DNA of 64,000 bases, from positions 62,001 to 126,000 of the forward strand of contig JAWKTK010000016.1 of assembly GCA_041399205.1 (NCBI GenBank). The letters are read 5' to 3'. Shown here one piece after another: positions 8,784 to 17,201 of this stretch. The DNA is from JAGQOZ01 sp041399205. GTDB lineage: Bacteria; Planctomycetota; Planctomycetia; Pirellulales; Pirellulaceae. Each line of letters starts with the position of its first letter. The first letter of the stretch is position 1. Below the pieces are notes generated by a model. The model made no database searches. It was not told the origin of the DNA and was given only the letters and a program-made list of their open reading frames with translations. The translations under genes and the position numbers were made by a program.

Positions 8784-10355
8784 ATGGGAACGGCTGACTA
8801 TGTGACGCTTTCCGTTTACTTACTGGGAATGCTAGCAATGGGCTTGTACTTTGCTCGGCGAAACACCTCGACCGAACAATATTTTGTTGGCGGCAGAAAG
8901 ATTCCGGGCATCGTCATTGGGCTCAGCCTGATTGGCACGTCTATCAGTTCAATGACGTTCTTGTCCATGCCGGGTGATGCCTTTAAGGGCTCGTGGATCA
9001 ACTTTCTGTATAACTTGGGGCTGATTCCTGCCGTGGTCATTGCCGGCGCATGTTTCTTGCCGTTTTACCGACAAGGTCATGTCACTTCGGCCTACGAATA
9101 TTTGGGCAGCCGCTTTGGTCCGCCGATTCGGGTATATGGTGCCATCGCGTTCATTGTGGCTCAGCTGATTCGAGTCAGCATTATTCTTTACTTGATTTCC
9201 ATTCCCATCGGCGAAATCACGCATTTGGACCCGGTCAAATGTATCGTGCTGGGTGGTATCTTGGTTTCCATCTACACCATCATTGGCGGTATCGAAGCGG
9301 TTGTTTGGACCGACGTGATTCAGACCATTGTCTTATTGCTGGGCGGCATTGTGTGTGTTGTCCTAGTGGCCATGAAGCTGGACAACGGTCTGTCTGACGT
9401 GTGGCAAGTTGGTTTGGCTGACCACAAACTTTCTATCCACGAACTGATGCAGGACGGTAGCCTGCGGCCGGTCAGTTGGGGCTGGTCACTCACTCATAAA
9501 ACCGCGCCGCTATTGCTTCTGTTTGGCCTCACGCACTTTATGACGGAATACACTGCCAATCAAAACGTGATCCAACGCTATTGTGCCTCCAAGAGCTTGG
9601 CCGAAGCAAAAAAGGCCATGTACTTTTGCATGGTCTCCAGTATTGTTATCTGGGCGCTCTTTATGCTGGTAGGAACCAGTTTATACGTCTATTACCAAGA
9701 GCATCCTCATCCCGAAGCCACGGCCATGCTGCAAGGTCAAAAGCCCGAATCGGGAATCTTGCCGCTGTTCATTCTGACGCACATGCCGCCGGGATTGGCT
9801 GGCTTTGTCATGGCGGCTGCGATTGCCGCGGCGATGTCTTCGCTGGATTCGTCTATCAATGCGATTTCGGCAGTTGTCGTCGTCGACTTGCTTCGTCCCC
9901 ATCGCAAACGACACATTTCCGATACGGCTGATCTGCGAATTGCCCAAGTCGTGGCCGTGGCATCATCCGTGGTGATGATTGGTGGTGCTGTCATTCTGTC
10001 CGGCATGCAGTCCAATACATTGCAGACCACCGCCAATGCGTTGGCGTCCCTGTGCGGAGCTGGATTGTTGGGCATGTATATGATTGGCTTTCTGACTCGG
10101 AAAGGTGACACTCGTAGTATTGGTGCCGGAATTGTCTGTACGTTGGCCTTTTCGCTGTGGATGGTGCTGAACGATAAGGCGCCGCATGTGCTGCCGTCTG
10201 TGTTGCAGATCAAAATTGATTCTTATTACGCAACACTAATCGGCAATGCCATCATGTTCATGGTCGGCTTTTCGTTGGCCTGCTTGATTCCTCGCAAACA
10301 ACCGCTTCCCGCGCATCAAACGATCTGGGACGTTGATTATGATCAGGTGACGTAG
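8784..10355 (+). CDS. Sodium:solute symporter (SSS family)
   Basis: 523 residues, start ATG 8784 after AGAGAGGCG. The N-terminus (Y-V-T-L-S-V-Y-L-L-G-M-L-A-M-G) leads into ARRNTSTEQYFVGGRKIPG, the standard opening of the SLC5/SSS family. About 13 hydrophobic segments follow, with the sodium-site helix around LSLIGTSISSMTFLSMPGDA and the conserved loop YEYLGSRFGPPIRVYGAI. Family length is about 480-550, so it is complete. It should import a sugar, sugar acid or similar solute with Na+. Its stop codon (TAG 10353) abuts a 23-codon cistron and then the ribokinase gene. The operon suggests a pentose such as ribose as substrate, though this cannot be read from the symporter itself. Confidence 0.92.
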   Translation: MGTADYVTLSVYLLGMLAMGLYFARRNTSTEQYFVGGRKIPGIVIGLSLIGTSISSMTFLSMPGDAFKGSWINFLYNLGLIPAVVIAGACFLPFYRQGHVTSAYEYLGSRFGPPIRVYGAIAFIVAQLIRVSIILYLISIPIGEITHLDPVKCIVLGGILVSIYTIIGGIEAVVWTDVIQTIVLLLGGIVCVVLVAMKLDNGLSDVWQVGLADHKLSIHELMQDGSLRPVSWGWSLTHKTAPLLLLFGLTHFMTEYTANQNVIQRYCASKSLAEAKKAMYFCMVSSIVIWALFMLVGTSLYVYYQEHPHPEATAMLQGQKPESGILPLFILTHMPPGLAGFVMAAAIAAAMSSLDSSINAISAVVVVDLLRPHRKRHISDTADLRIAQVVAVASSVVMIGGAVILSGMQSNTLQTTANALASLCGAGLLGMYMIGFLTRKGDTRSIGAGIVCTLAFSLWMVLNDKAPHVLPSVLQIKIDSYYATLIGNAIMFMVGFSLACLIPRKQPLPAHQTIWDVDYDQVT

Positions 10356-10443
10356 ATGAACGAATTGGCACTTGAAGTTGACCAAGATCACCAAGTCAGC
10401 CGGAAGGATTATGATCAGGTGACGTAGATGAACGAATTGGCAC
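10335..10443. repeat. 37-bp perfect direct repeat at the symporter-ribokinase junction
   Basis: Copy 1 is at 10335-10371 and copy 2 at 10407-10443, 72 bp apart, with a 35-bp unrelated spacer. Each copy holds the last codons and stop of the symporter (DYDQVT*) followed directly by ATG-AAC-GAA-TTG-GCA, the first codons of the ribokinase. The period of 72 bp is exactly 24 codons. Confidence 0.95.
10356..10427 (+). CDS. 23-residue chimeric mini-cistron
   Basis: The frame runs ATG 10356 to TAG 10425-10427 and encodes a 23-residue peptide beginning MNELALEVD and ending SRKDYDQVT. Its first five residues equal those of the ribokinase (MNELA) and its last six equal those of the symporter. Its ATG follows the symporter stop with no gap and its stop touches the ribokinase ATG, so a terminating ribosome could restart at each junction. 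It most likely arose as a by-product of the duplication. Whether the peptide has a role, or only keeps ribokinase translation coupled to the symporter, cannot be told. Confidence 0.45.
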   Translation: MNELALEVDQDHQVSRKDYDQVT

Positions 10444-11429
10444 CGCTTGCTCCGTCAACAAGCTTGGTGGTACTCGGATCCATCAACGTCGATTTGACGA
10501 TTCGGTCCGAACGCCTACCAGCGATCGGCGAAACGGTTGTGGGCGGTTCGTTCTATCGAGCCCATGGCGGAAAAGGTGCGAATCAGGCCGTCGCGGCGGT
10601 TCGCTACCTACAAGGCCATGTTTCGTTGATTGGTGGCGTGGGCGACGATGCCTTTGGCCGCTTGATGATTCAACATTTGCAATCGGATGGGATCGACACA
10701 AGCGAAGTTTGTCTGCATCCAAGCGAAGCCACCGGAACGGCCCTGATCCTAGTGGATGTCCAAGGGAACAATTGCATTAGCGTGGCGTCTGGCGCAAACA
10801 GTTGTGTGACGGCAGACGCGATCCGAACCATCTCGGCGGCGTTTTGGCAACGACATCCCGTCGCGTTGGCCAGTTTGGAAGTTCCGTTGCTGGCGGTCCA
10901 TCAATTCTTGCGAATGGGTCGTGAACGTGGTCAGCAAACCATCCTGAATCCGGCTCCCATTCCAACGAACCAGACTCAGTTGCTGTCCGATACGCTGAGC
11001 TACGTCAACGTGCTGACGCCAAACGAAACAGAAGCCCTGTGGTTGCAGAGCTGCCTTCCCGAATTGAATCGGGATGGCCCGTCTGAATCGGCCACCGAGA
11101 TCGCTGTTCGTATTGCGGACCATTTTGCTTGCCATTGCGTCTTGACCTGCGGCGGCAATGGTGCCTATTGGGCGGCACCCGGTTCGACCTTGCGTCATTT
11201 TCCTGCACACGCGGTTCGCGCCGTCGACACCACTGCGGCTGGCGACGCCTTTAGCGGCGTCTTATCGGCCGCAATTCTGGAAGGCCAACCCATGGAAAAC
11301 GCGATACCTCTTGCCATGGCCGCTGCCGCCTGTTCTGTACAAAAAGAAGGCGCGCAACCTAGTTTGCCGAACCGAACCGCAGTCTTGACGCAATTAGCTG
11401 AATTGAACGAAAGCGGCCATCCCAACTGA
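10428..11429 (+). CDS. rbsK: Ribokinase (PfkB family)
   Basis: 333 residues. It phosphorylates D-ribose (or a related sugar) with ATP. N-terminal VVLGSINVDLTIRSERLPAI and GGKGANQAVAAVR form the PfkB signature 1 region and sugar-binding site. NPAPIP and NVLTPNETEA are in their usual places, and VDTTAAGDAFSGVL is the PfkB signature 2 with the catalytic Asp in GD. The Thr-Thr in place of the usual Thr-Gly (DTTAAGD rather than DTTGAGD) is a mild variant. Family length is about 305-310; the extra residues are at the N-terminus (MNELAPLAPSTS). Its start follows the mini-cistron stop directly. It is probably translationally coupled to the upstream symporter gene. Confidence 0.92.
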   Translation: MNELAPLAPSTSLVVLGSINVDLTIRSERLPAIGETVVGGSFYRAHGGKGANQAVAAVRYLQGHVSLIGGVGDDAFGRLMIQHLQSDGIDTSEVCLHPSEATGTALILVDVQGNNCISVASGANSCVTADAIRTISAAFWQRHPVALASLEVPLLAVHQFLRMGRERGQQTILNPAPIPTNQTQLLSDTLSYVNVLTPNETEALWLQSCLPELNRDGPSESATEIAVRIADHFACHCVLTCGGNGAYWAAPGSTLRHFPAHAVRAVDTTAAGDAFSGVLSAAILEGQPMENAIPLAMAAAACSVQKEGAQPSLPNRTAVLTQLAELNESGHPN

Positions 11430-11608
11430 CGAATGCTGAGAAAATTCGTATTACTGGTGTGACGTTTTAGAATCAGCGGCAACGTTTAGTTGACTGGGCA
11501 ACGGCGTCATGTGGTGAATCTGCGGAAAAACGCGTCAATAGCGTCCGTCTGAGAAACGGAGCGCCAAGTAATTTAGACGCTTGTGATTCGTGCGAACTGG
11601 GCGTTCTA

Positions 11609-12223
11609 GTGGCACTGGTCGGTAAAACGAGCACCGGAATGGCGAAGTTGAGCGAAAGTGACGACACCGAATTGATTCGTCGAGCGGTCGGCGGGTCGAA
11701 GGAGGCATTTGAAATGTTGGTTCGCCAGCATGAGCTTGCCGTGCGCGTTTACCTAACGCCCTTGCTTAGGGACGCCGCGACGGTAGACGACGTTGCACAG
11801 GAAGTGTTCCTGAGTGCCTATCAGCGTCTGTCCGACTTTCGCGGCATCGGAACCATGCGGTCGTGGCTGCTGGGAATGGCCAAGAATATGGCCAAGCAGC
11901 ATATTCGCAGCACCGTCCGTCGTCGCGAACGTGAGACGGGGCCTTTGGCCACGCAGATGGCCAAATGGAAGTTGGAACGACTGGAAACGCATGGGCAAAA
12001 CATTTCGGACCAAGAAGAGGTGTTGGCTCAGTTGCGGCACTGTTTGGAACGCTTGTCGCCCGAGAGCCGAAATGTTGTCGAACAGCACTATTTTCGTCGA
12101 ACGACGATCAAGTCCATTGCGGCGCGGCAAAAACGTAGTGCTGGTAGTGTGCGAATGATGCTTTTGCGAGTACGCCGTACGCTGAGCCAGTGTCTGGCGA
12201 AAAAGTTGAATAATTGGACATAA
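11609..12223 (+). CDS. ECF-type RNA polymerase sigma factor
   Basis: About 204 residues from GTG 11609, or 194 from ATG 11639; neither start has a strong ribosome binding site. Region 2 is clear (AFEMLVRQHELAVRVYL, then VDDVAQEVFLSAYQRLSDFR, then MRSWLLGMAKNMAKQHIR). Region 4 follows near residues 130-190 (CLERLSPESRNVVEQHYFRR, then T-T-I-K-S-I-A-A-R), ending in R-M-M-L-L-R-V-R-R-T-L. The family directs polymerase to promoters of a small regulon, often its own operon, and is normally held by an anti-sigma factor. The next gene, 5 bp downstream, has the N-terminal look of such an anti-sigma/FecR-type partner but is broken. Confidence 0.9.
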   Translation: MALVGKTSTGMAKLSESDDTELIRRAVGGSKEAFEMLVRQHELAVRVYLTPLLRDAATVDDVAQEVFLSAYQRLSDFRGIGTMRSWLLGMAKNMAKQHIRSTVRRRERETGPLATQMAKWKLERLETHGQNISDQEEVLAQLRHCLERLSPESRNVVEQHYFRRTTIKSIAARQKRSAGSVRMMLLRVRRTLSQCLAKKLNNWT

Positions 12224-12227
12224 TCCG

Positions 12228-13664
12228 ATGAATATGAAGCGTGGCATGGACTTGGTTTCGCGTTACCTATCCGGCGATGCGCTGACGCAAGCGGAACAAC
12301 AATGGCTACTCGAATGGCTTGAACAACATCCGGATCAGCGAGACGAACTGCTCACGGACGAAGCTACCGAGAGCCTGCTGCAGAATCTATTCCGACTTGA
12401 CCACACCGCAGACAAATTTGTGCAGGCCACACTTAAGCGAATCATGTCGCCGCCACCGCCAACACGACATGCAGAATTCACGGCTGCCGACAATGGCAAT
12501 GACAATGGCAATGACAATGGCAATGACAATGACAATGGCAAAGTAGCTGAATGGGATGATTCGGCGGGTGAAGCATTCAAGATCGAACTGCGACCAGCCT
12601 CGCGCCTTCAACGGTTCAAATGGGCGGCCAGACAGTACGCTGTTCGCAATTTGTCGTGGACGGCACTGATGTGCACTTGCAATGCTGATTTGTATCCGGT
12701 GGCGCTTGCGTTGGTGCGGACTAGATTGTCTTCGCATTCGACGCAGGAACTAGCTTCTGAACCTAAACGCATCGACCAGGCAAAGAGACAGACTGGTTCG
12801 CGACGATCGTTTCCACGGACAACGCAGCCTGGGATCAGCCTCGGCAGAAAGGAGACCGACTCGGCCCTGGTTCCTTGCGATTGACACGCGGCGTGGCGGA
12901 AGTGCGATTTGACAAAGGCACTAGCGCCCGGCTGACGGCACCTGCGGAAGTCGAGTTGGTAAGCGGTGACGAAGTGTCACTTGGATTCGGAAAACTGACG
13001 GCTCGCGTCCCAGCCAAGGCGACCGGTTTTACCGTCACGACGCCGGTTGGGCGAGTGGTCGATGTTGGCACCGAGTTTGACGTTTCCGTGAACGAATCTG
13101 GAACAACGGAAGCTCGCGTGCTTGACGGCAAGGTCTTGGTGCTTCCTCAGCGAAAGGGAGAACTCGCGGGCATCGATTGAATTGACGTCGGACACATTGG
13201 ATCGAGTGGTCATGTCGGTTCCAGAAGTAGCCGCGCCGCTATTGCCGGTTTCTACCGTGGCCAGTAGTCCAAGCGGACGTTTTTTTGGGGCCATCACCGC
13301 GAATGGCAAGACGCTGGAATTTGATTCTCGCAGCGAATTTCAGGAATATCAGGCCAAGGTTGACGCACTCTTGGGTGAGTCTGCTATTTCATTCCGCGAA
13401 GAATGGTCCGTCATGGTCGAATCGTCGTCAAAGCGAGCGGTGACGCTCCAGCAGTCAAGCCGGTTCTAGAAGTTCCGTCCACGTGCGGATGGAATCGGTC
13501 GTTCGCTTCAAACACAGGGTCAGCGGAATAGCATAGGCGAGCCACTTGATGCAAGGCAAATGTTGCGCGAACAACTCCAGCAACTTCGCCAGGAACAATC
13601 GGACAACGCACCGCTTCACGAAATGCTGGATGGAATGCTGCGTCAATTGGACGAATCGGAATGA
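12228..13664 (+). pseudogene. FecR-like anti-sigma/sensor gene, several frameshifts
   Basis: Pieces of one protein lie in different frames. The first (ATG 12228 or 12234 onward) holds a zinc-free anti-sigma-like N-terminus, M-D-L-V-S-R-Y-L-S-G, then E-W-L-E-Q-H-P-D. The second, from about 12795 to 13180, holds a full FecR domain (WFATIVSTDNAAWDQPRQKG, SLRLTRGVAEVRF, VTTPVGRVVDVGTEFDVSV). The third, to 13469, has NGKTLEFDSRSEFQEYQAK and ALLGESA. Further frames carry RIVVKASGDAPAVKPVLEV and a Gln-rich end (QMLREQLQQLRQEQSDN... to TGA 13664). At least three frame changes are needed, and the region expected to hold the membrane helix is unrecognisable. In-frame stops separate the parts. This looks like true decay more than one read error. 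Loss of the partner could leave the upstream sigma factor unrestrained. Confidence 0.75.
12489..12540 (+). repeat. 12-bp tandem microsatellite (GACAATGGCAAT)
   Basis: Four near-perfect units encode a D-N-G-N repeat inside the first part of the broken FecR-like gene. The unit length keeps frame, so copy-number change alone would not shift it, but the tract may be prone to slippage. Confidence 0.9.
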
Positions 13665-13851
13665 TCGCGGGTGGCGTCGGATCTGCGAACCACCATGATT
13701 TCGCAGACACAAATTTTTCTGTGAAATCTGCGACAACTTCCGTGACATGGGAACTCGTGCGGCAACTACATTGCGAGCGACCAATCGTGGTCACGATTGG
13801 TCATTGAGCGGACTATTGTTCTTGTGAATCTCATTCGGAAAGGACCACGTG

Positions 13852-14700
13852 ATGCGTGTCAATTTTTTGGATCAGGACAGTTTCTTGTTTTGGCTTAGAA
13901 CACTCGCTGGCGGTGCCATAATACTTGCTTCGCAGCATCCGCTGACAGCCCAGGTGACTCAGCGCTTTGCCACCCAGCGTGCTGCGACTCAAGCCACTGC
14001 AAATAATGGCGTTCAAGAAGAAGCCACGTCGTCGGCGATTGCGAATGCCTTCGGTATCGGCGGCGGTGATACTGATAGCAACACGCGTGCACGCAATTCG
14101 CGAAGCCTTTCCGATTCTCAAAACGCGACCAGCCGAAGCGTTTCTGTTACCCAGAATGGCAAACAGGTGTCCATCTCTGAGAGTTCGGACGCTGGTATCA
14201 GCGTGACAATCAAGCCGTTGACTCCCGCAGGCGGCGCCGCACTGGTTGTGAAAGCGGCGAACCCGCAGGCACTTGGCGAAAAAAGCAAAGAAGCGTTTGA
14301 TCTGTACCAAAAGTATCTTGGAAAGCCAGGCGACGCAATGGCGATTGGGCGAGGTGCACCGCGGGCGAATGTGCAGAATCATGCTTCGAATTCAACATCG
14401 GGAAAATCGGTTTCCATCACGGAAAACAACGATTCGGGAATCACGGTGACCATCAGCGAAACGGTCAACGGTGACGAACGAACCAGAACGGTTCAAGCCG
14501 CGGATGCTGCCGAGTTGAAGCGGAAAGATCCCGAAGCCTTTCGGCTGTACCAGGCGCGTGGTGCACACGATCCAAACGAACTGGCTCGTGAAAGTCGCGA
14601 TATGCTCAAAGACGAGATCCGGAAGCTCCGCGACCAAAACGCCGACCGTCCCGAGCTTGGCAATTTGATTGACAGACTGCTGCAAGATCTCGATCCGTGA
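13852..14700 (+). CDS. Secreted protein of unknown function with two related modules
   Basis: 282 residues; ATG 13852 chosen because AAGGA lies about 8 nt upstream (a GTG lies 3 nt earlier). The N-terminus has a signal-like hydrophobic stretch (FWLRTLAGGAIILASQHPLTA). After it come Ala/Thr/Asn-rich sequence and two related modules. The first (about residues 99-125) is SRSVSVTQNGKQVSISESSD then A-G-I-S-V-T-I. The second (about 184-205) is GKSVSITENNDSGITVTISE. Each is followed, after a spacer, by an A-L/A-E-L-K...K-E/P-E-A-F-x-L-Y-Q motif. A charged helix ends the protein. I do not recognise a named family. Its place behind the ECF sigma and FecR-like genes suggests it belongs to that regulon. 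Confidence 0.65.
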   Translation: MRVNFLDQDSFLFWLRTLAGGAIILASQHPLTAQVTQRFATQRAATQATANNGVQEEATSSAIANAFGIGGGDTDSNTRARNSRSLSDSQNATSRSVSVTQNGKQVSISESSDAGISVTIKPLTPAGGAALVVKAANPQALGEKSKEAFDLYQKYLGKPGDAMAIGRGAPRANVQNHASNSTSGKSVSITENNDSGITVTISETVNGDERTRTVQAADAAELKRKDPEAFRLYQARGAHDPNELARESRDMLKDEIRKLRDQNADRPELGNLIDRLLQDLDP

Positions 14701-14848
14701 TTCTTGGCGTTTCGACTTGAATCGCCGATATTTACTTTTCTGTTTGCGCAGTGGACGCGGCGAGAAGTCTTGGTCGAGTGGATTCTCACTTCGTTCGCCG
14801 CGAGCAGATGTCCGCTGCCTTCGCTGTTCAGTGAAGGCGAAACGACAA

Positions 14849-14872
14849 CGGCGGCAGCCCATTATGCCGCCG
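14849..14872. terminator. GC-rich hairpin at the end of the sulfotransferase gene
   Basis: CGGCGGCA and TGCCGCCG form an 8-bp perfect stem with an 8-nt loop that contains the minus-strand stop codon. On the minus strand the stem is followed by TTGTCGTTTCG, a weak T tract, so it may end transcription of the sulfotransferase gene. Confidence 0.4.
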
Positions 14873-15536
14873 CAGAAACAGCGATGCGATCGGTGGGATC
14901 AAATTCGTAACCAAATGTTTCTATGTCATCTTGATATGCGAATTGCACTCGGTCTTTACTTCGCTGCGAATAGTATTCTTGGTAAGGCGTGGTTTGCCGA
15001 GTCTCATTGACGTGCGGCAATTCTGCTTCGACATGGATTCGCTTGGCAATCATGGCAAAGTCACCGCGCAGGTTTTCGAAACGCCCCACAAAGTCCACCA
15101 ACAGCTGGCCATTGGGATCGGCAATCATGCGCAATTGCTGTCCAATGTCTTTGGCAATGGCAAATTCGATGAAGTCGTCAAACCTCTGATTGGTGACCAA
15201 CCGATGGCGTTTGTGCGAAGGCACGGTCTGAATGTACTTATAGGCTGAAACCAACAAGTCCCACGGATTGCGCACAAATGCGAATTTGAACAGCGAACGA
15301 AACGTGTCTGGTGGAAAGTGTCGTTGCACAGCCATGATCGGATCATGTGTCCGAAAACGCAAATGGCGATAATCGCCCAAGCAGTAGTTGATGGAAATGC
15401 CGCAGCGTTGCAACAGTCGGTTGGTCCACCAATGTTCGTTATCGTGTTGATACGCAGACAGCGCCATCCGAATGCTGGTGCCGCCCGTCTTGGGAATATG
15501 AACGAACAAGAAGGATTTTTCGAACGAAATTAACAT
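14862..15536 (-). CDS. Sulfotransferase family protein
   Basis: 224 residues from ATG 15536. The N-terminus reads F-L-F-V-H-I-P-K-T-G-G-T-S-I, the PAPS 5'-phosphosulfate loop of Sulfotransfer_2-type enzymes. FAFVRNPWDLLVSAYKYI near residue 86 is the 3'-phosphate-binding motif. These two motifs together identify the family. Members move a sulfuryl group from PAPS to carbohydrate or other hydroxyl acceptors; the acceptor cannot be read here. Length is at the low end for the family but both motifs and the C-terminal helical part are present. No signal peptide or membrane helix, so cytoplasmic. Flanked downstream by the sigma-factor locus (convergent) and upstream by degraded sequence. Confidence 0.85.
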   Translation of the reverse strand: MLISFEKSFLFVHIPKTGGTSIRMALSAYQHDNEHWWTNRLLQRCGISINYCLGDYRHLRFRTHDPIMAVQRHFPPDTFRSLFKFAFVRNPWDLLVSAYKYIQTVPSHKRHRLVTNQRFDDFIEFAIAKDIGQQLRMIADPNGQLLVDFVGRFENLRGDFAMIAKRIHVEAELPHVNETRQTTPYQEYYSQRSKDRVQFAYQDDIETFGYEFDPTDRIAVSAAA

Positions 15537-16220
15537 GAATACTCGTACCGTTTAACTGCCCAAATTCATCCGACACGAACCCGGCTGATTCGCTAGCATG
15601 CGACGCCGCTACTTGCGTCTCGAACCGGTTCGTCTCCAGTGGTGCCGGAATATCAAATCCAACGTCTTCAAGCAAGATCGGGCTTGCATGCCGTTCGCTT
15701 GAGCGCAGTGCTATGAAAGTACGATTAGGCGAATCTGCTGCAAATCCATGCACGTCCACTCGCGTAGTTACCCGATCTTCGCCACGGACAGCACAGCTAG
15801 CGCCAGCATTAGCCGCATTAGCCCCGGACGAAACATCGACACGACCAACGCCAACGCCATCTTCTCCGGCGGTGTAGAAGTGGACTCGGTTAGCGACTAT
15901 CTTTCGTCGCTGCGATGAACGGGTCCAACCAATCGTTTTCTGTGGCGTTCACATCAAGACTGGCGCGAACCGTTCGAGACTTTTCTGACCAATCACGGTC
16001 ACTTTGCAGTGCTGCGGCTGTGGCGAAAAGGGAATCGATATCGTTGGCTGAGGCTAGATTTGCGGCGAACGAATAGTTGCCCGCTTGGAACGGACGACAT
16101 TTTGAAATGCTAGAATCACGTTGGCTGATGACGGTGGATTTTACGTTGGAAGATGTGCAAGTGGATGGAAACGCTTATGGGAATCCATTTGGCCGGCGCG
16201 AATTCGCCGTTACCCAAGTT
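15537..16220. other. 684-bp gap with probable remnants of surface-protein genes
   Basis: No intact gene is seen. On the plus strand, 16077-16160 reads P-A-W-N-G-R-H-F-E-M-L-E-S-R-W-L-M-T-V-D-F, which resembles the planctomycete N-terminal motif (LExRxLL/MA) of large exported proteins, but the frame then enters the opposite LRR gene. On the minus strand, about 16080-15890, an open frame without a start ends in TAA and has the feel of a surface-protein C-terminus (DIDSLFATAA, LDVNATENDWLDPFIAATK). Both are weak. The stretch may be the scar of one or more lost genes. Confidence 0.35.
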
Positions 16221-17175
16221 TTATTCGTCCATCAGCGGTTCGACGTTCATAATGGTGCAGTTGGGCAATTTCGCTTGCAATCGCTCGACCGCTTGATGCG
16301 AAATTCGCCCACCCACTACCAGCGTTTCCAAGCTTGTGAGCGATTCCAAATGAACCAGACCGTGGTCCGTAACTCTGGTCGTATCGATGCGAAGTTCACG
16401 CAGTTGCGGCAGTCGACAAATCTGCCGCATGCCATCGTCGGTCACCAGCGAATTGTCCAACCACAATTCTTGCAGTTGCGGCAATGACACCAGTTGCTCA
16501 AGTCCGGCATCGCCCACTCGAGTGCTCCCGAGTATCAATGTTTGAAGGTTTGGAAGTTCAGAAATGTGCTGCAGGCCGGCGTTATCAACCCGAGTTCTCC
16601 GGAGCGAAAGCCACGTCAAGTTTTCTAGATTGGCAAGATATTGCAAGTCAACGCTAGTAATTTGCGTTTGCTGCAGATCTAGCGTCGTCAGTTGCCGCAG
16701 GTTCCGAATGCACGCCAGTCCATGACGAGGCAACGTGGTGCGGCTAAAGTCGATGCGTTTCAATTCGGCAAATGATTCCAGCGGTTCGGTCAGCTCCAGC
16801 ATCGATTCCTGCGACCAATCGGGCGTGATCCATTCCACCGATTCATTGGTCTCCCAGCTGACACGTCCGCCAGCGGAAATCCTACGACCGAAGGCGCCGT
16901 TCGCATTCTGAAACGACACCGCCACCACCGGATCGTGATTTCGCCACGGCAATAGCCACGCATACCAATCGGGTTCCGGAAACAAGCGCATATGGATTCC
17001 CTGAATACGTGTGCGACGCTAACTCGATGGCTCCATGCTGACGACATATCCGATGCACATTGCTCACATGCCGCCGGTACGCTTGCCGACGGTTTGCCAC
17101 CCACCCGAACCACAGACACACAAACAAGACCAATAGCATGACGGCCTTCAGGCTGAAGCGAACAGGCAAACGCAT
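16221..17175 (-). pseudogene. Leucine-rich-repeat membrane protein, one frameshift
   Basis: Two frames form one protein. The first (ATG 17175 onward) gives MRLPVRFSLKAVMLLVLFV and a single N-terminal helix typical of planctomycete LRR proteins. The second carries DWYAWLLPWRNHD and then about seven leucine-rich repeats of 23-24 residues (for example LTTLDLQQTQITSVDLQYLA, LTWLSLRRTRVDNAGLQHIS, LQELWLDNSLVTDDGMRQIC). The shift must lie near 16991-17028, because a stop closes the downstream frame at about 17028. There is no long homopolymer there. It is either a real mutation or a base error. Such proteins probably act in protein-protein contact; the ligand is unknown. The gene follows the alcohol dehydrogenase by 26 bp on the same strand. 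Confidence 0.75.
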
Positions 17176-17201
17176 GACACAGGCTTGTCAGTAAGGAATG
17201 G

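Noticed and set aside
11431..11450. Hairpin ACGAAT/ATTCGT after ribokinase as a terminator
   Set aside because: Only 6 AT-rich base pairs and no T-run.
12489..12540. Possible CRISPR-like array
   Set aside because: Units are 12 bp without spacers; it is a coding microsatellite.
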